Positions 1 through 10,788 of a stretch of 64,000 bases of DNA are shown here, one piece after another. Position numbers and translations under genes: made by a program. Source of the stretch: Actinostola sp. cb2023 (taxonomy: Eukaryota; Cnidaria; Anthozoa; Actiniaria; Actinostolidae); contig JAUJYZ010000484.1 in NCBI GenBank assembly GCA_033675265.1, positions 1 through 64,000 of the forward strand, in the 5' to 3' direction. The notes beneath the pieces are model-generated. The model worked only from the letters and a program-made list of their open reading frames with translations. It was not told the origin of the DNA and ran no database searches. Position 1 is the stretch's first letter; every line of letters begins with the position of its first letter.

Positions 1-1535
1 TTATTACAATCACTAATTATAAATATAATAATAATAATAAATAACATTCTTAATTAACTGCTAATTAAAGTTAGCACTGTTTCACGGTCACGTTTAGTGT
101 TTGCTCTCTATCTGTGTAGTTATTAGCATTGTTATATTAGTGGTATATTTATTCTTGTTTCATGTACCTTGTGGAAATAAAATGTGCGCTTGATTGATTT
201 TGTTGTTGTTTTGCGGCTCGGCATGTTCAATGGCTTGGTACCATGGCAACATACCTTCTTTTAAAAGTTTTCATTGCGAGCATCTACAGATAGCTGAAAC
301 TGTATCAGGTTCCTGAAGTCATCCAAGTACATAATCTAGAGAAAAGATACCTCAATGTCATTCGTAGGCAAAAACTAATTGGGAGTACATACAATAAACC
401 AGAAATAGTCTTCACGTGAAGATAGAATATATATATACCTGGTATGTATATACCCATTTTAGTGCTAGTCGAATATTCCATGGTTCTACTATTGTCTCAA
501 CTCTATCACTGTTAGTTAATAACTTAGTTCAACAATATATCATAAATAATACATTAACACATTGAAGAGCCAGTCTTCTGCATGTTGAAGTTACAGAACA
601 ACGAATTATTCTTGTACATGTAATATGTGCATGGTTCATATCAATATTTTATATTGATTGAAAATTCACTGGATACCTTGGATTGTCGTGGTGTTTCGCA
701 GTCCATGTCATCGATAAAGTATAGTACTAATAGCTTACAAAAGTCAGTGAGTAGGGACTGCAGTGCGCAGTAAAGGTCCGTTCCAGCTAGAACAACATTG
801 ATGGGATTGATAAGAAATAAACATGTGAAAACTTGTTAATTCGTTTATAATACCTTACTTACATTACTTCACCTCTTTAAGTTGGCGTACTTTTCTTCTC
901 AAATAAGCTGTTGTTTATTTGGAGTCTTCGCATGATTTTAGTTTTTCTTTACACAATGCTTACATGCAATCATTCGACTGGTGTGATGAGTAAATTATTC
1001 ACTTTTCTCTTTGTCACGACGAGAGAAGTCAGGTCGAAATCGTCAGGTCAGTAGCCGATAACTGCAGTGTCGATTGTTGGAATAGAAACCTTATATAAAC
1101 GCCTACTCAACGAGACATCCAACGATTCAGCTGACTATCGATTCCAAGTAGATCCAAGCGGCGGATAAAACACTGTTGGCTGAAGACCGAAGTGTACCAA
1201 ACACAACACCGAAGTTTCTTGAAGGCCTTGAACGATGGCCGATGTTTTTTGAATAAATTTTGTCTATTTTCGGCGTACAATTTCATCCGAAGGGAACGTA
1301 TATGCATGGATATACCTGGTACTAAACTATTGTTAGTAACAGTTAACATTTGCCGGGCCTCCAGCAACACAAAACTCTCCATTTCGATCTCGAACTCCAC
1401 TGGTCGCCATATTGTTCAGTACTCGCTACACAACTGATGACGTCCGAGCGAAAGGTCCATAGTACCAGGTTGGCAAGTGACGAAAAAGAGCGGACTCAAA
1501 ATTGTCCGACGTTTTTAGCGATCAAGTACGCAATA
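1..1535 (-). mobile_element. Left-arm partial copy of the Kolobok-like transposon (5' part, minus strand)
   Basis: This segment is the inverted counterpart of about 48850-50292, the first part of a TTAA-flanked transposon in the right arm. It contains the broken THAP frame. The terminal inverted repeat seen at 48695 is missing here, removed together with one unit of the ~200-bp flanking repeat by the rearrangement around 1440-1540. Relative to its partner this stretch carries many single-base extra letters, a net of about 32 over 1350 bp, unlike the rest of the arm. Confidence 0.75.
1107..1410 (-). pseudogene. THAP-domain transposase N-terminus, broken (left copy)
   Basis: The minus-strand frames read a THAP-type DNA-binding domain: an N-terminal Cys segment (FCVAGGPANVNC), then a PGISMH motif, a basic RRK stretch and a SVLC..HF closing motif. 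The pieces lie in more than one frame with a frameshift after SMH and an internal stop, so it is not translatable as one protein. THAP zinc fingers head the transposases of P and Kolobok elements. The TTAA target site seen for the right-arm copy favours Kolobok. Only the N-terminal domain is recognisable. Confidence 0.7.
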
Positions 1536-1900
1536 CCTATCATTTGAAAGCATATATAAAGTGTAAGTTCAGTTGTTAAGTAAGATTTTGACGAGTTTAT
1601 AGTGTATGCGATGACAAACTACGAAGTAATCAATTCGGCTTTTGTCTTCAAGTCGTTTGTTGTTGTCATTTGAATAACTAATACGCAAAACCTCTCAAAA
1701 ACCAGCAAAAAGCATATTATAAAGGCATGACGTTCGTGTAAATGTTGATTTCTAGAAGAGCCGTTGATCCATTGATAGTATTTCACTGGGTAGACAGGGT
1801 TTCTATCGCGTTATTTCATGCATATTAATGACGCCTTTAGAAATAGTTCGACTGTAAGTACATGTCCCAAAAGACAATAGGATTCTGTGCGATGGGAGTT

Positions 1901-2062
1901 TGTAATTTGTGAGTCCGTCGTTCATAAATTAAAGATCAGATTTGGAATACAAAATGTTTGTTCGTAGTTACATCTTTTTCAGTGTTGCTCTTTGACAGTT
2001 GGTATATAACAAAACACTTATTGACTGGGACCGAGGGAAAGCAGTGTGTTTTGTGGTCTCTC
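1901..2062 (+). repeat. Dispersed repeat copy 1 (TTGACAGTTGGTATATAACA family)
   Basis: About 160 bp, starting TGTAATTTGTGAG and running through CTTTGACAGTTGGTATATAA to GTTTTGTGGTCTC. It is repeated in the same orientation at 10128-10316 with small indels, and a short piece recurs near 53318-53340. This may be the end region of a transposon; no terminal repeats or target duplication could be fixed. The stretch 1536-1900 shows no gene. Confidence 0.7.
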
Positions 2063-2208
2063 GTTTTTTTTCTGGGGCGACATTTCGCTTTGCCTAGCCT
2101 CACAAATATATTTGAAGGGAGTTATTAGGTAATTTTTAATATGTGAGGACTAGGTAGCTAAAATGTCACCCCAGAAAAAAACCCCATGTGTATAGCGGGG
2201 TGGACTGC

Positions 2209-2355
2209 CATCGGGCCATTTCGGGCCATATCGGGCCATATCGGGCCATATCGGGCCATATCGGGCCTTATCGGGCCATTCCGGGCCTTATCGGGCCTTT
2301 ATCGGGCCACATCGGGCCTTATCGGGCCACATTCTAGGGCCACTTCGGGCCTTAT
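2209..2355 (+). repeat. Short minisatellite, about 11-bp unit (ATATCGGGCCA)
   Basis: Roughly thirteen tandem copies of an 11-bp unit with GGGCCA/GGGCCT variants. It lies about 70 bp upstream of the zinc-finger frame. An open frame runs through it only because stop codons are absent from the unit. Confidence 0.9.
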
Positions 2356-2426
2356 AGTTGACACCATAATCCGCTAGAAAATCATTTGGTTCGAGTCACC
2401 GTAGGGAGTGCATCCTTGAGTGAGAA

Positions 2427-2837
2427 ATGGGTCGCACTCATAGAAATTGTCCAGTGTTTGGTTGCACCAGCACCAATCTTGTTAGGTTGGCAAATCATTT
2501 AGACCAAGTGCATCATATGGAACAAGAGGAAAGAAAGAAATGGTTGCAATTGAACACGAGTAAAATGGGATTATGCAATATACTTCAAGGTCAAGAGATA
2601 AGAGAATACATAGGAAAAGAACAAAAAACATGTGTACAGAAGAGCTTTGACGATGTGTTACAGAGGCAAAACGAAATAGAATGCAAGTTTTATACTTACT
2701 TGAGAGATCGTGATTTGGATAAAAAAATACAATCCCACAAGAATAGTTTTAAAAAGAGAGGGAAATCATCCTACAGCAAAAAAGGATATAAAGTTGGCGC
2801 AAAATGGCTAACCCATGAAGTAGACCAAAAACGATGA
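2427..2837 (+). CDS. Small C2H2 zinc-finger protein, hypothetical
   Basis: A 136-residue frame starting at an ATG. Residues 8-30 form one C2H2-type finger: CPVFGC, then a hydrophobic linker and H-x4-H in HLDQVHH. The rest is highly charged and basic (KKIQSHKNSFKKRGKSSYSK), with no membrane segment. Just after the stop, another frame reads MCPHCQDNFH, a second possible zinc-binding motif, so the true 3' end may involve an intron or an old frameshift. The role is unknown; DNA or RNA binding is an inference. It begins the four-frame island 2427-5574 and is translated identically in the right arm. I recall similar short finger frames as dispersed families in cnidarian genomes, which suggests a mobile-element origin. 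Confidence 0.55.
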   Translation: MGRTHRNCPVFGCTSTNLVRLANHLDQVHHMEQEERKKWLQLNTSKMGLCNILQGQEIREYIGKEQKTCVQKSFDDVLQRQNEIECKFYTYLRDRDLDKKIQSHKNSFKKRGKSSYSKKGYKVGAKWLTHEVDQKR

Positions 2838-3074
2838 AAGAATGTGTCCGCATTGTCAAGACAACTTTCATTTGAGTATAATTGCATCTACCATAAAACC
2901 AAGTAAACATACACGCATGGGTGGATGAATAGATACTTGGAACACTAGTTGAGGTAGAGGCTTATTTATCATGGTGAATGATGTTCCTTTGCTTGGTGAC
3001 CACGCCTGTGTTAAATGTATATATAAGGGGCCATAACAGTCGGAGGAGAGAGGGAGAAAACTGACAAGGCCACC

Positions 3075-3584
3075 ATGTCCGCTCATTGCCAGGATGAAGA
3101 ATCCAGTTTAGATAGTAATCAGTAAAGTGAAGGTTCAGTTGGAATTCATTCTCAGGAAACAACAACATCGGAATCTTCAAACGATAGTCATGATGGAGTT
3201 GAAGAAAGTGTGTGGCAACGGATTCAGACAGAAGCAATAGAACGCCATGAGAACAAATGGCAACATTTAGTTGATAATTATGAACAAGCTGGCGAAAATG
3301 CAGAAACTGCTAAAATCAAAGCCAGTAACGACTTGGTACCGACATACAGAAAAGAGCTACGAGCTGTTTTATTTGAATATCTCAAATGGATACACGGATT
3401 AAAGAAAAATGCTGAATATCGAAAAGTAATGGCGACAAAACAAAGTCTTATGGACACAGAAGGCTTTGGATGGGAAGAAGCAACTGAGGCAGCTATAAAT
3501 CAACGAAAGTACTTGCTGAATAAACTCTTCTACAAACAGCCTATTCTAGAACACAATGCGAACCATTATCCTGTGTACAAGTAA
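3075..3584 (+). pseudogene. Hypothetical charged protein with one in-frame stop
   Basis: The frame opens at ATG 3075 and has a single TAA at codon 17 (after LDSNQ), then stays open to 3584. Without the stop it would be about 169 residues: an acidic, Ser-rich leader (TTTSESSNDSHDGVEES), then a helical, charged domain with WQRIQTEAIERHENKW, YLKWIHGLKKNAEY and GFGWEEATEAAINQRKYLL. No catalytic motif is visible. The stop may be a real lesion, or the start may be the later codon near 3210. An AATAAA lies directly after the stop codon. I cannot name the family. The same lesion is present in the right arm, so it predates the duplication or was copied with it. Confidence 0.5.
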
Positions 3585-4222
3585 ATAAACTATGATTGAA
3601 ATGTAGCTTCGTCAACTCATGTAATTCTTACTTTGCAATGGTTAAATAAACTTCTTGTTGAAATCCAACCTTTTGTCAATGTTTTTATTGTCAAATCCGA
3701 CTTCATAGCATGGGAAATATTCACACAAATATATCTAATCGCATGTTTTTATATTGCTTGAGCTATGGTATATATGAACTCAGGAGAACTGTGACTAATT
3801 ATTCAAATTGCGCGCATCCTTTTGAAATCAATTTGTTTTAAAACAATAACGGAAAACAGTTCCAAGCAATTACCAAAGTTTGTGAAAGAATAACGCTTGC
3901 TCTTAAACTTACGAATTAATATAATATTCACAACAAGTTAAAGTCGTTTAGGTGTATAACGAATTTTATTACAAAATCAGTATACTGAATATTTACATTC
4001 AATTTGATCAAGTTTAACAAATAGCAAATATAAGAGTTATTTAGCTAGGTTTTCTTGATTAGGATTGTGTTTTGGTTTGAAAACATATTTTCTTGGATAC
4101 AGTTTTCTTGCTTTGGGATTTCTTCCTCCCAATGTTCTGGTACAGAAAATTAATTTAGTTCTTCTTCTTTTTCTGCTTCTTTTACAAAGTTAAAATGAAT
4201 AGAACCTGGGTAAGGATAAGCT
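3585..4222. other. Intergenic stretch between convergent frames
   Basis: AT-rich, no frame of note. It includes AATAAA signals just after 3584 for the upstream frame and probably the 3' untranslated region of the minus-strand frame. Confidence 0.5.
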
Positions 4223-4903
4223 TTATAATACAAGTTCATATTTCCATGGTAGAGAATAGAACTCACTACACATGTGAGAGGTGAGCTTCGATCGAGGCCA
4301 CTTTTCGAGTTCAATGAAAGCCAGGTGGATCGTTGTTCTTGCGAGTTTTGGCAGTTCTGGTAGATAACGTTTCCAAGAATCGTGGAGTTGAATGTTCATG
4401 AAATGAGAAACATCGCATGCCGTTTCCCATACTTCTTGATAATCTATTTCTTGGACTGCATCATCATAATAACGGTCCAAGGTTTCTAGATCCATTTTGG
4501 GATGCTTGCTTGGCTGAACAAAGCCTTGGCAGTTCTTAACCATTTCATGCTTGATTTGATCTTTCATCAATCCAGCGAAGATTAAATTCAACATCACAGA
4601 GAATTGATGGCACGCTTCATCTCTCTCCAAAGCTTCTACTTCATCAACGATTATATGTTTCTGAATCCACATATTCTCAGCTACTTTTAAACTTGATTGA
4701 TCTTCTTGGCTTGGTGTTTTCAATGAGTGGAAATTCAAATTTGCCTCAACCGTTTTGTACCGTTGGAGGAGATAATAGACGCCAAAGCAGCACAATAGAG
4801 GGTTTATAAAAACAATAACAAACCTGCCACACCCCTTTTTCTGCATAGCTAATTCATCCACCCTTTTCCCAGTATCTATCCACCCACCACCATTCTTATC
4901 CAC
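4223..4903 (-). CDS. Hypothetical protein, minus strand, convergent with the preceding frame
   Basis: The frame has 226 codons. The first ~50 residues are doubtful: they come from a short GGTGGTGGGTGGATAAGAAT tandem repeat and a hydrophobic run (VIVFINPLLCCFGVYYLL), and may be intron or leader sequence. From about residue 48 (RYKTVEANLNFHSLK) the composition looks truly coding: soluble, alpha-helical, acidic, with EVEALERDEACHQFSVMLN, DLETLDRYYDDAVQEIDYQ and a Trp-rich C-terminus. No known catalytic motif is visible. Both arms encode the same protein. It could be an accessory frame of the same mobile element as its neighbours or an independent host gene; the family is not recognised. Confidence 0.45.
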   Translation of the reverse strand: MDKNGGGWIDTGKRVDELAMQKKGCGRFVIVFINPLLCCFGVYYLLQRYKTVEANLNFHSLKTPSQEDQSSLKVAENMWIQKHIIVDEVEALERDEACHQFSVMLNLIFAGLMKDQIKHEMVKNCQGFVQPSKHPKMDLETLDRYYDDAVQEIDYQEVWETACDVSHFMNIQLHDSWKRYLPELPKLARTTIHLAFIELEKWPRSKLTSHMCSEFYSLPWKYELVL

Positions 4904-4941
4904 CCACCACCATTCTTATCCACCCCTCCACCATCCACCAG

Positions 4942-5574
4942 GCTCCAAATGTCCCTCCTATACTGTGCCCAGTGAGGTCCTTCGAGCTTTATCTTTCCAA
5001 ACTACACCCGGAATTAGAGTTTCTTTGGCAACGACCAAAAGACATACCAAGCGAGACTGAGTCATGCGAGTCATGGTATAGCAGAGTACCACTCGGAAAA
5101 AAAACCATTGGGAACTTTATGAAAGAACTGTCCAAAACTGTAAGTTTGTCTAAACAGTACACAAATCACAGCCTAAGAGCCACTGCCTTAACAGTTTTGG
5201 ACCACTGTAACTTTGAAGCAAGACATATTATGAGAGTCTCAGGGCACAAATCCGAGGCCAGCATAAGGTCTTATTCTCGACGTCTATCCGAGAACAAGCA
5301 AAGGGAAATATCAGACGCCCTTGGTTTAGCCTGTGGATTACCAAATGAACAACAAACCCATGACGCAAGAAGTGAAGAATCACATGAAGTAACTGTTGAT
5401 CCTCCAGATAGCCCTACATTTGAACTGTCTAGCAGTCAGTTTGACTTTCCAGGACCACCAGTGGTCCAACAATCATCTATAAATACTGTGGAGAACCACG
5501 TCGGGCCCACAAGTTTCAAACATCGCCGTGTTCGCCAGGCAAGTGAACGTAGAACAAAATGGCGGCCTGTATAA
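4942..5574 (+). pseudogene. Truncated tyrosine recombinase, Crypton / DUF3504-like C-terminal half
   Basis: The open frame has no ATG at its start; it continues upstream of a GTG at 4972, after a possible CAG splice acceptor at 4939-4941. It encodes CPVRSFELYLSKLHPELEFL, then the C-terminal catalytic part of a tyrosine recombinase: NHSLRATALT (HxxR), SGHKSEASIRSY (GH box) and the nucleophile Tyr in RSYSRRLSE. The first catalytic Arg and the N-terminal half are absent. The last ~90 residues are Pro/Ser-rich. This arrangement is typical of Crypton transposases and of host proteins derived from them (KCTD1/ZMYM type). It is either one exon of a split gene or a truncated element. The right arm carries an identical copy. 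Confidence 0.65.
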
Positions 5575-8500
5575 ACATGCGGTGATGTTTTAGAGCATTT
5601 GTTCGGCGAATTTGACGAGGAAATTAACGAGAAAAAGATAATTTTGGTGAAGAAAAGGGGAGACATTAGATAAGTTCGATTTTGGAGATGGTTGTGAGAG
5701 GAAAAGGCCTCGATGGCGGATATTTTGAAGGAAAAAGCAACAGAAGAACACTCGATTAGATGGTAAGCTTATTAAGTTTCGCTGAAATAAATATATATTT
5801 CTTTATTTACGCCCTAAAGTAATTTTAGGGCTTTTATGTTGTGACGTTTGACTCATCAGTAAAATATTTTGCTATTGTAAATGTAAGATAATCGAGCAAA
5901 ATGCTACATAAATATAAAATAATGCCCTCACAGATTATACATTGTTTACCTCTAAATAAAATTAATCAAAGAAATCAATCAATTAGGCATTGAGTGATAT
6001 GAGTGGTTTTTACAATGTTATATATATTTTCTTTTAGGTACTCTAGAACCTCGACGTCAAGAACTTGAGTGTACATACTTGTATGATCTTTGAAAATATA
6101 TAATTAAATTATTACATGCATTGGAGTTTTGTTTATATATTTTCAACAAAACTTATAATTTATCCAACTGAGGTACATGTACATGATCTGTGTTATTGTT
6201 TCCAACATTATCAGTACCATTTCTTCCTGACCAAGAGTGAAGGTGGTACATGTAGCTAAGCAAAATTCACAAGAGATTATAATGTATTTGCAGGACAATA
6301 ACAATGTCCAAACTTGGCCAATCCTATTCTGATCTCCATTAAAATTTAGTTGCTGTTATGATCAGAAGAGTAGTGTGTAATTTATCTTAACGAATACAAA
6401 TAAGGAGTAACCAAGTACATGTAAATGCATGTACACATGGATGGAGCAAACACAATAATACTACAATAATACTAATTAATAACGTACAATAATTATTGGT
6501 TACTAGCCTTCTCTCTCTGTTTATGTGTTCCACTTCTGAGTTCAGGTGACTGATCTGACTTACACGTACAAACTTTCTGAACTTACATGAACGTTAGAGT
6601 GCATTTTAGAGTGTGATGATAAGTTTCATTATGTAGGTCTCACTGTGTGACAAGAAGCAAGGTCAAAAGTATTTGAATATTTCTGTCTCAACCTAAAACA
6701 ATAGTATGCAACAGACATACATGTATGTAAATCATTAAAGGTGGTGATGCTTGCGCCATACTGCTGCAATAATACCGGTACTTATTTTTGCCCCAGTCAT
6801 ATGTTGTAGTTTAAAATTATCTTTGGTTTAATTTAAATTGAACTGGTTTAATTTAAATTGAACCGGATCAAGTATAATTAGGGTTAGTACATTAGGGAAG
6901 ACATTATTTAGTTGTTCTTAGTGAAAATTATTTAGTTCTTTTTAGGACTTCCCCCCTCCCCCTCTAAAATTCCAAATATGCAGTTCAATTTAAATTGAAC
7001 CGGTTTAATTTAAATTGAACTGGTTTAATTTAAATTGAACCGGTTTAATTTAAATCGAACCGGTTTAATTTAAATTGAACTGGTTTAATTTAAATTGAAC
7101 CAAGGGATCATTTTAAACTACAACTAATATTTTAATTAATTAATGCTATTGTTTAGACTGCATATCAGAAAGTTGCCATCATGTCTCCAATGAATCTTGA
7201 ATTCAATCTCATTGTCTGTTATGGACTAAGGGGAAACCCTGTCTGTAGCTTACAGTCAAATGAACAACTTAGAAGAATTCTGAGTACTGATAAAAAAATT
7301 AGCCCATGGTTCATAATATGAGTTATTTTAGAAATTGGCAAAGGTAAGATGACCTGTATATTCAGACTTTGAAAGTGGTTGAAAATAAGGACACTGTATT
7401 TTATTTATTTAGTATTTAACAATAGATTAGACACTAAAACCATGCAACATTTTGTACTTAGCACTAATTAAACAATGTAGTAGAAAACAATATAAATGTC
7501 AGTATTTAGTACTAACAAAATACTATTTACATGTAGTTGCATGGCTTAAGTGTTTGCATGTGCTCTAGTATCCAATGTATTCTATGTAATGGTAGTAAAT
7601 GTAATGCAATTATTTAAAATGTACTCCATTTATGCTGTTATATGTGAGTTAAATTATAGTGTTTAATACCATTATTTAAAAAAACTTGTCATATACTTAA
7701 ACCATGAGGTATGATATTTCTGCAGAACTTTTACCCAGGGATTTTTTTCTACTCGCTACCGCAGTCCTGGGTGAGTAGAAAAAAAAAATCACAGGATACA
7801 GAACTTTACATGTAACCAAATAATAACTGGACACCAATCGATACCAACGTCACCTTTGTCACTACATAACTGTGGAATTATTTAAAAGAGTATATAGTTA
7901 TAAACCAGGCTAAGTGTTGGTATCACTGTTCACTGTGAACAATAGTTATATAACTTATATACATGTAAGAATGTCAGCATGTTTGTAGTATTTTTTTCAG
8001 ACTATCATATTGGTATTTATGAATCACTCATTTAATATAAATTAAATGACAATATAAGATAAACAGTTTTATTTCAATAAAATTGTAATTCGATCACAAG
8101 TCTATTGGCAAACTATAGTATATCAAATATATGTAGAGAAGCTCATATTCATATTTCATACAAGAAACTAAGATTATCTACAATATAGAATCCACTGGAT
8201 TCTAGTAAGCTAGTTACCATAGTAACACGTCAAAAGTCATATCTGGAATAATCCAATAAGTTCTCAAACAACAGTTCAATTAACACGTACGTCCAATATT
8301 CTAAGCTTAATTCACAAGTACAAATCTAATCTAATAAGTGTCAACACAGCTGATATATTTCCCAGCAAGATTGCGTCAACAACTTTCAATAACAACTCTT
8401 ATGTCTTGCGCAGTAGAGAACAAAGCACAAAGACACGTATCATGTTTACTAAGATAATAAGTTACAGAATTCGAGTCTTCAAACTCATGTAGTTTGATAA

Positions 8501-8716
8501 CTATCGAAGTATACTCAGATTTCAGTATTCTATTATTATCCAGATTCACGATACTTTCAATAGCCATAGAAATCGTATTGAAAAGATTACTTATAAACCT
8601 GTACTTTTGGGATTACTTCAACTATTGATACGCCTAGTTATGTATTATTCTGACGTATAGCATATTAGCATATGTTGACGTATTGCCATTATAAATATAG
8701 TGCACAAAGAGGTTGC
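5575..8716. other. AT-rich noncoding stretch
   Basis: No supported gene. It contains the 20-bp minisatellite at 6825-7101 and a small inverted repeat near 7738-7790 (CCCAGGGATTTTTTTCTACTC against GAGTAGAAAAAAAAAATC). Confidence 0.6.
6825..7101 (+). repeat. 20-bp near-palindromic minisatellite (GGTTTAATTTAAATTGAACC)
   Basis: Two units at 6825-6864 and six at 6981-7101, separated by about 115 bp of non-repeat sequence. Each unit is close to its own reverse complement, so the block can form many small hairpins. Units alternate CCGG and CTGG junctions. Confidence 0.9.
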
Positions 8717-8793
8717 ACTTCACTTCAGAGAGTACACACAGTACTTCACTTCAGAGAGTACACACAATACTTCACTTCAGTCATGTGTACAGT
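8717..8793 (+). repeat. 26-bp tandem repeat, three units
   Basis: Units of ACTTCACTTCAGAGAGTACA plus 6 bp at 8717, 8743 and (diverged) 8769. Confidence 0.8.
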
Positions 8794-9177
8794 GGACAGT
8801 TGAAACTTCACTTCAGTCATTTGTTAAGTTCAGTTGAGAGTCGAACCATGACTTGAGAACAACAAACCATAGTTAACCAGGAAAGACCGATGCAATCCTA
8901 TCCAGAGAGCTTCTAATAAACATCTTGTACCAACCAACCAGCCTACTGTTTCTACAAGTTCACATATACACAGTACATTCATCATTCTTTACAGTTCAAT
9001 TGTTTACATGCATGCACATTACATGCATACTCTCTTATTTTACAATCAAGACACCTATATCAATACACCTTCATATTGTCCTTCATTTCCTTGGTGTGGG
9101 CCAGTTGGTATAATGACACGGCCTAAAGTTAAGCTGCATGGCTGAAAAACAATATTAAGATTACGGATATAACATAC

Positions 9178-9213
9178 TTAAGCTTAAGCTTAAATCATAT
9201 AAGCTTAAGCTTA
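9178..9213. repeat. Small palindrome built of TTAAGCTTAAGC
   Basis: Two inverted TAAGCTTAAGCTTA arms separated by a 7-bp AT loop. The surrounding bases 8794-10127 show no convincing gene. Confidence 0.7.
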
Positions 9214-10127
9214 CTAATTCTGAAATACAAAACATTGATTTCACATGTCACAACCTACGTACAGCACACGAGATCTAGGACTAGCATTGTTATACCTCTT
9301 CCACTGACATAAGATGAAGAATATTTCCCTTACCATTACTACTTGGCTTCTAACTCTGTTTGTTTTCTTTGCCACTATAATTCTTCCCTCATAGACTTTT
9401 CTATCGGCAGTGTTTTTGATAAATTATGATGCCCTTTCTCTTGGTAAAAGCGACGACTTGAATACGCGGCAGCGTTGAAACTTACAGTCAACATAGTGAA
9501 AATTGACCAAAAACAATCGCTCAGCACAGAAAATCCAAAAAGAATTTCAAAAAACTAAAAAGAAGGCGACTTCACACAATTATCGAGGATTCAAACTACG
9601 TTTATTTCATTTACAAAATAATTAACACGGTGAAAATAAAACAAGAGTCAAAATATGCCCTTCAAATCAAAATCTTCAGATTTTCAAAACCAAGCGAAAA
9701 CAATAATCGTAAAAATATCGCTTTTCAATAATTACCCTTCGTGTTTGGTACCAAAATAGACAGCAAGGAAGGCTTCGTCTTTTCCTGTCTTCCGATTTTT
9801 CTTCGGAGAAATACGATCGACATACGAGGCTCCGAAAGAGAAGTCGTTTTGCACTCGACAAATTCGTCCTCAGTCTCCCAAATTTGCCGCCCGTCCAATA
9901 TGGCGGCATGCTACATTAATCCCGGCGTTTTTCTGGCTGTATGGGCCCGACGTGAATTAACCTTTATTTTAATTTGGAACTGGGGCATTTCAAAATTGTA
10001 ATATCTCATTCAATTTCAACTCAAAGTAGCTTATATTGCCCTTTGAAAGTTATATTTTTGACAGTTTATTACTGTAATGTACAAGCTTTGGCTTTTTTTA
10101 GTATGAACGGAAAATTTTTCAGTAACT

Positions 10128-10316
10128 GTAATTTGTGAGTTCGTCGTTCATAAAGATCAGATTTGGAATAAAAAATGTTTGTTCGTAGTTAGATATTTTT
10201 GTTGTTCTTTGACAGTTGGTATATAACAAAACACTTAGCAGCTCCACCTCGGGAAACATTCGCGGTCTCGGGACCACAAAACATACTGTTTCCCTCGGTC
10301 CCAGTCAATAAGTGTT
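10128..10316 (+). repeat. Dispersed repeat copy 2 (TTGACAGTTGGTATATAACA family)
   Basis: Second same-orientation copy of 1901-2062. After AAAACACTTA it differs: it contains GGGACCACAAAAC and CCCTCGGTCCCAGTCAATAA, which is the inverse complement of the tail of copy 1. Two ends of one element therefore seem fused head to head here. Confidence 0.65.
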
Positions 10317-10344
10317 AATTATATGAGTCGTGATGTCTTGATTG

Positions 10345-10530
10345 ATTTTCTTACAGAAAAGTAATAACAACAACAGACATCAGACAGCAAATGCAAATTA
10401 CTTTGTTAACTACATACATACATATCCAAATGGTCTTGAGAGCAGAAGCTTCGTCAATAATTCGATAAAGATTACGACAATTTTTAATGTAAACATGTTT
10501 CGGCAGTGCTGCTTCCATCATCGGTAATTT
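10345..10530 (-). mobile_element. Penelope-like element fragment
   Basis: The minus strand reads GATGATGGAAGCAGCACTGC followed by CGAAACATG, the type of hairpin-plus-GAAAC tail shared with the Penelope-like copies at 14598-15136 and 17371-17655. There is no coding domain in this fragment. Confidence 0.45.
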
Positions 10531-10788
10531 AATGAGTGATCTATACAGTGTATGAGCTTATATATAGTATATCAGTATGAAGAACAAAAGAACATTGAAG
10601 TGTGTGATTACAGTGAAAGTTTTAAATTTACATGAGAGACTTGTTGATTTAAAGAGGGCTTTTCCCAAAGGATGTGAATGGCTTCCTTAATTTTCATACA
10701 TACATATACATACTCGAGCGTGACAACTTTTGTCTCTGTCTTTACATTTTGCACATATACATACATATTATATATATGAAGCATTAGG

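Noticed and set aside
2385..2405. tRNA-type B box (GGTTCGAGTCACC)
   Set aside because: No A box, cloverleaf or acceptor stem around it.
9676..9909. 77-codon basic frame starting MPPYWTGGKFGR
   Set aside because: No domain pattern, shared words with another noncoding segment (ATGGCGGC, GGGCCCGACGTG), and no splice context.
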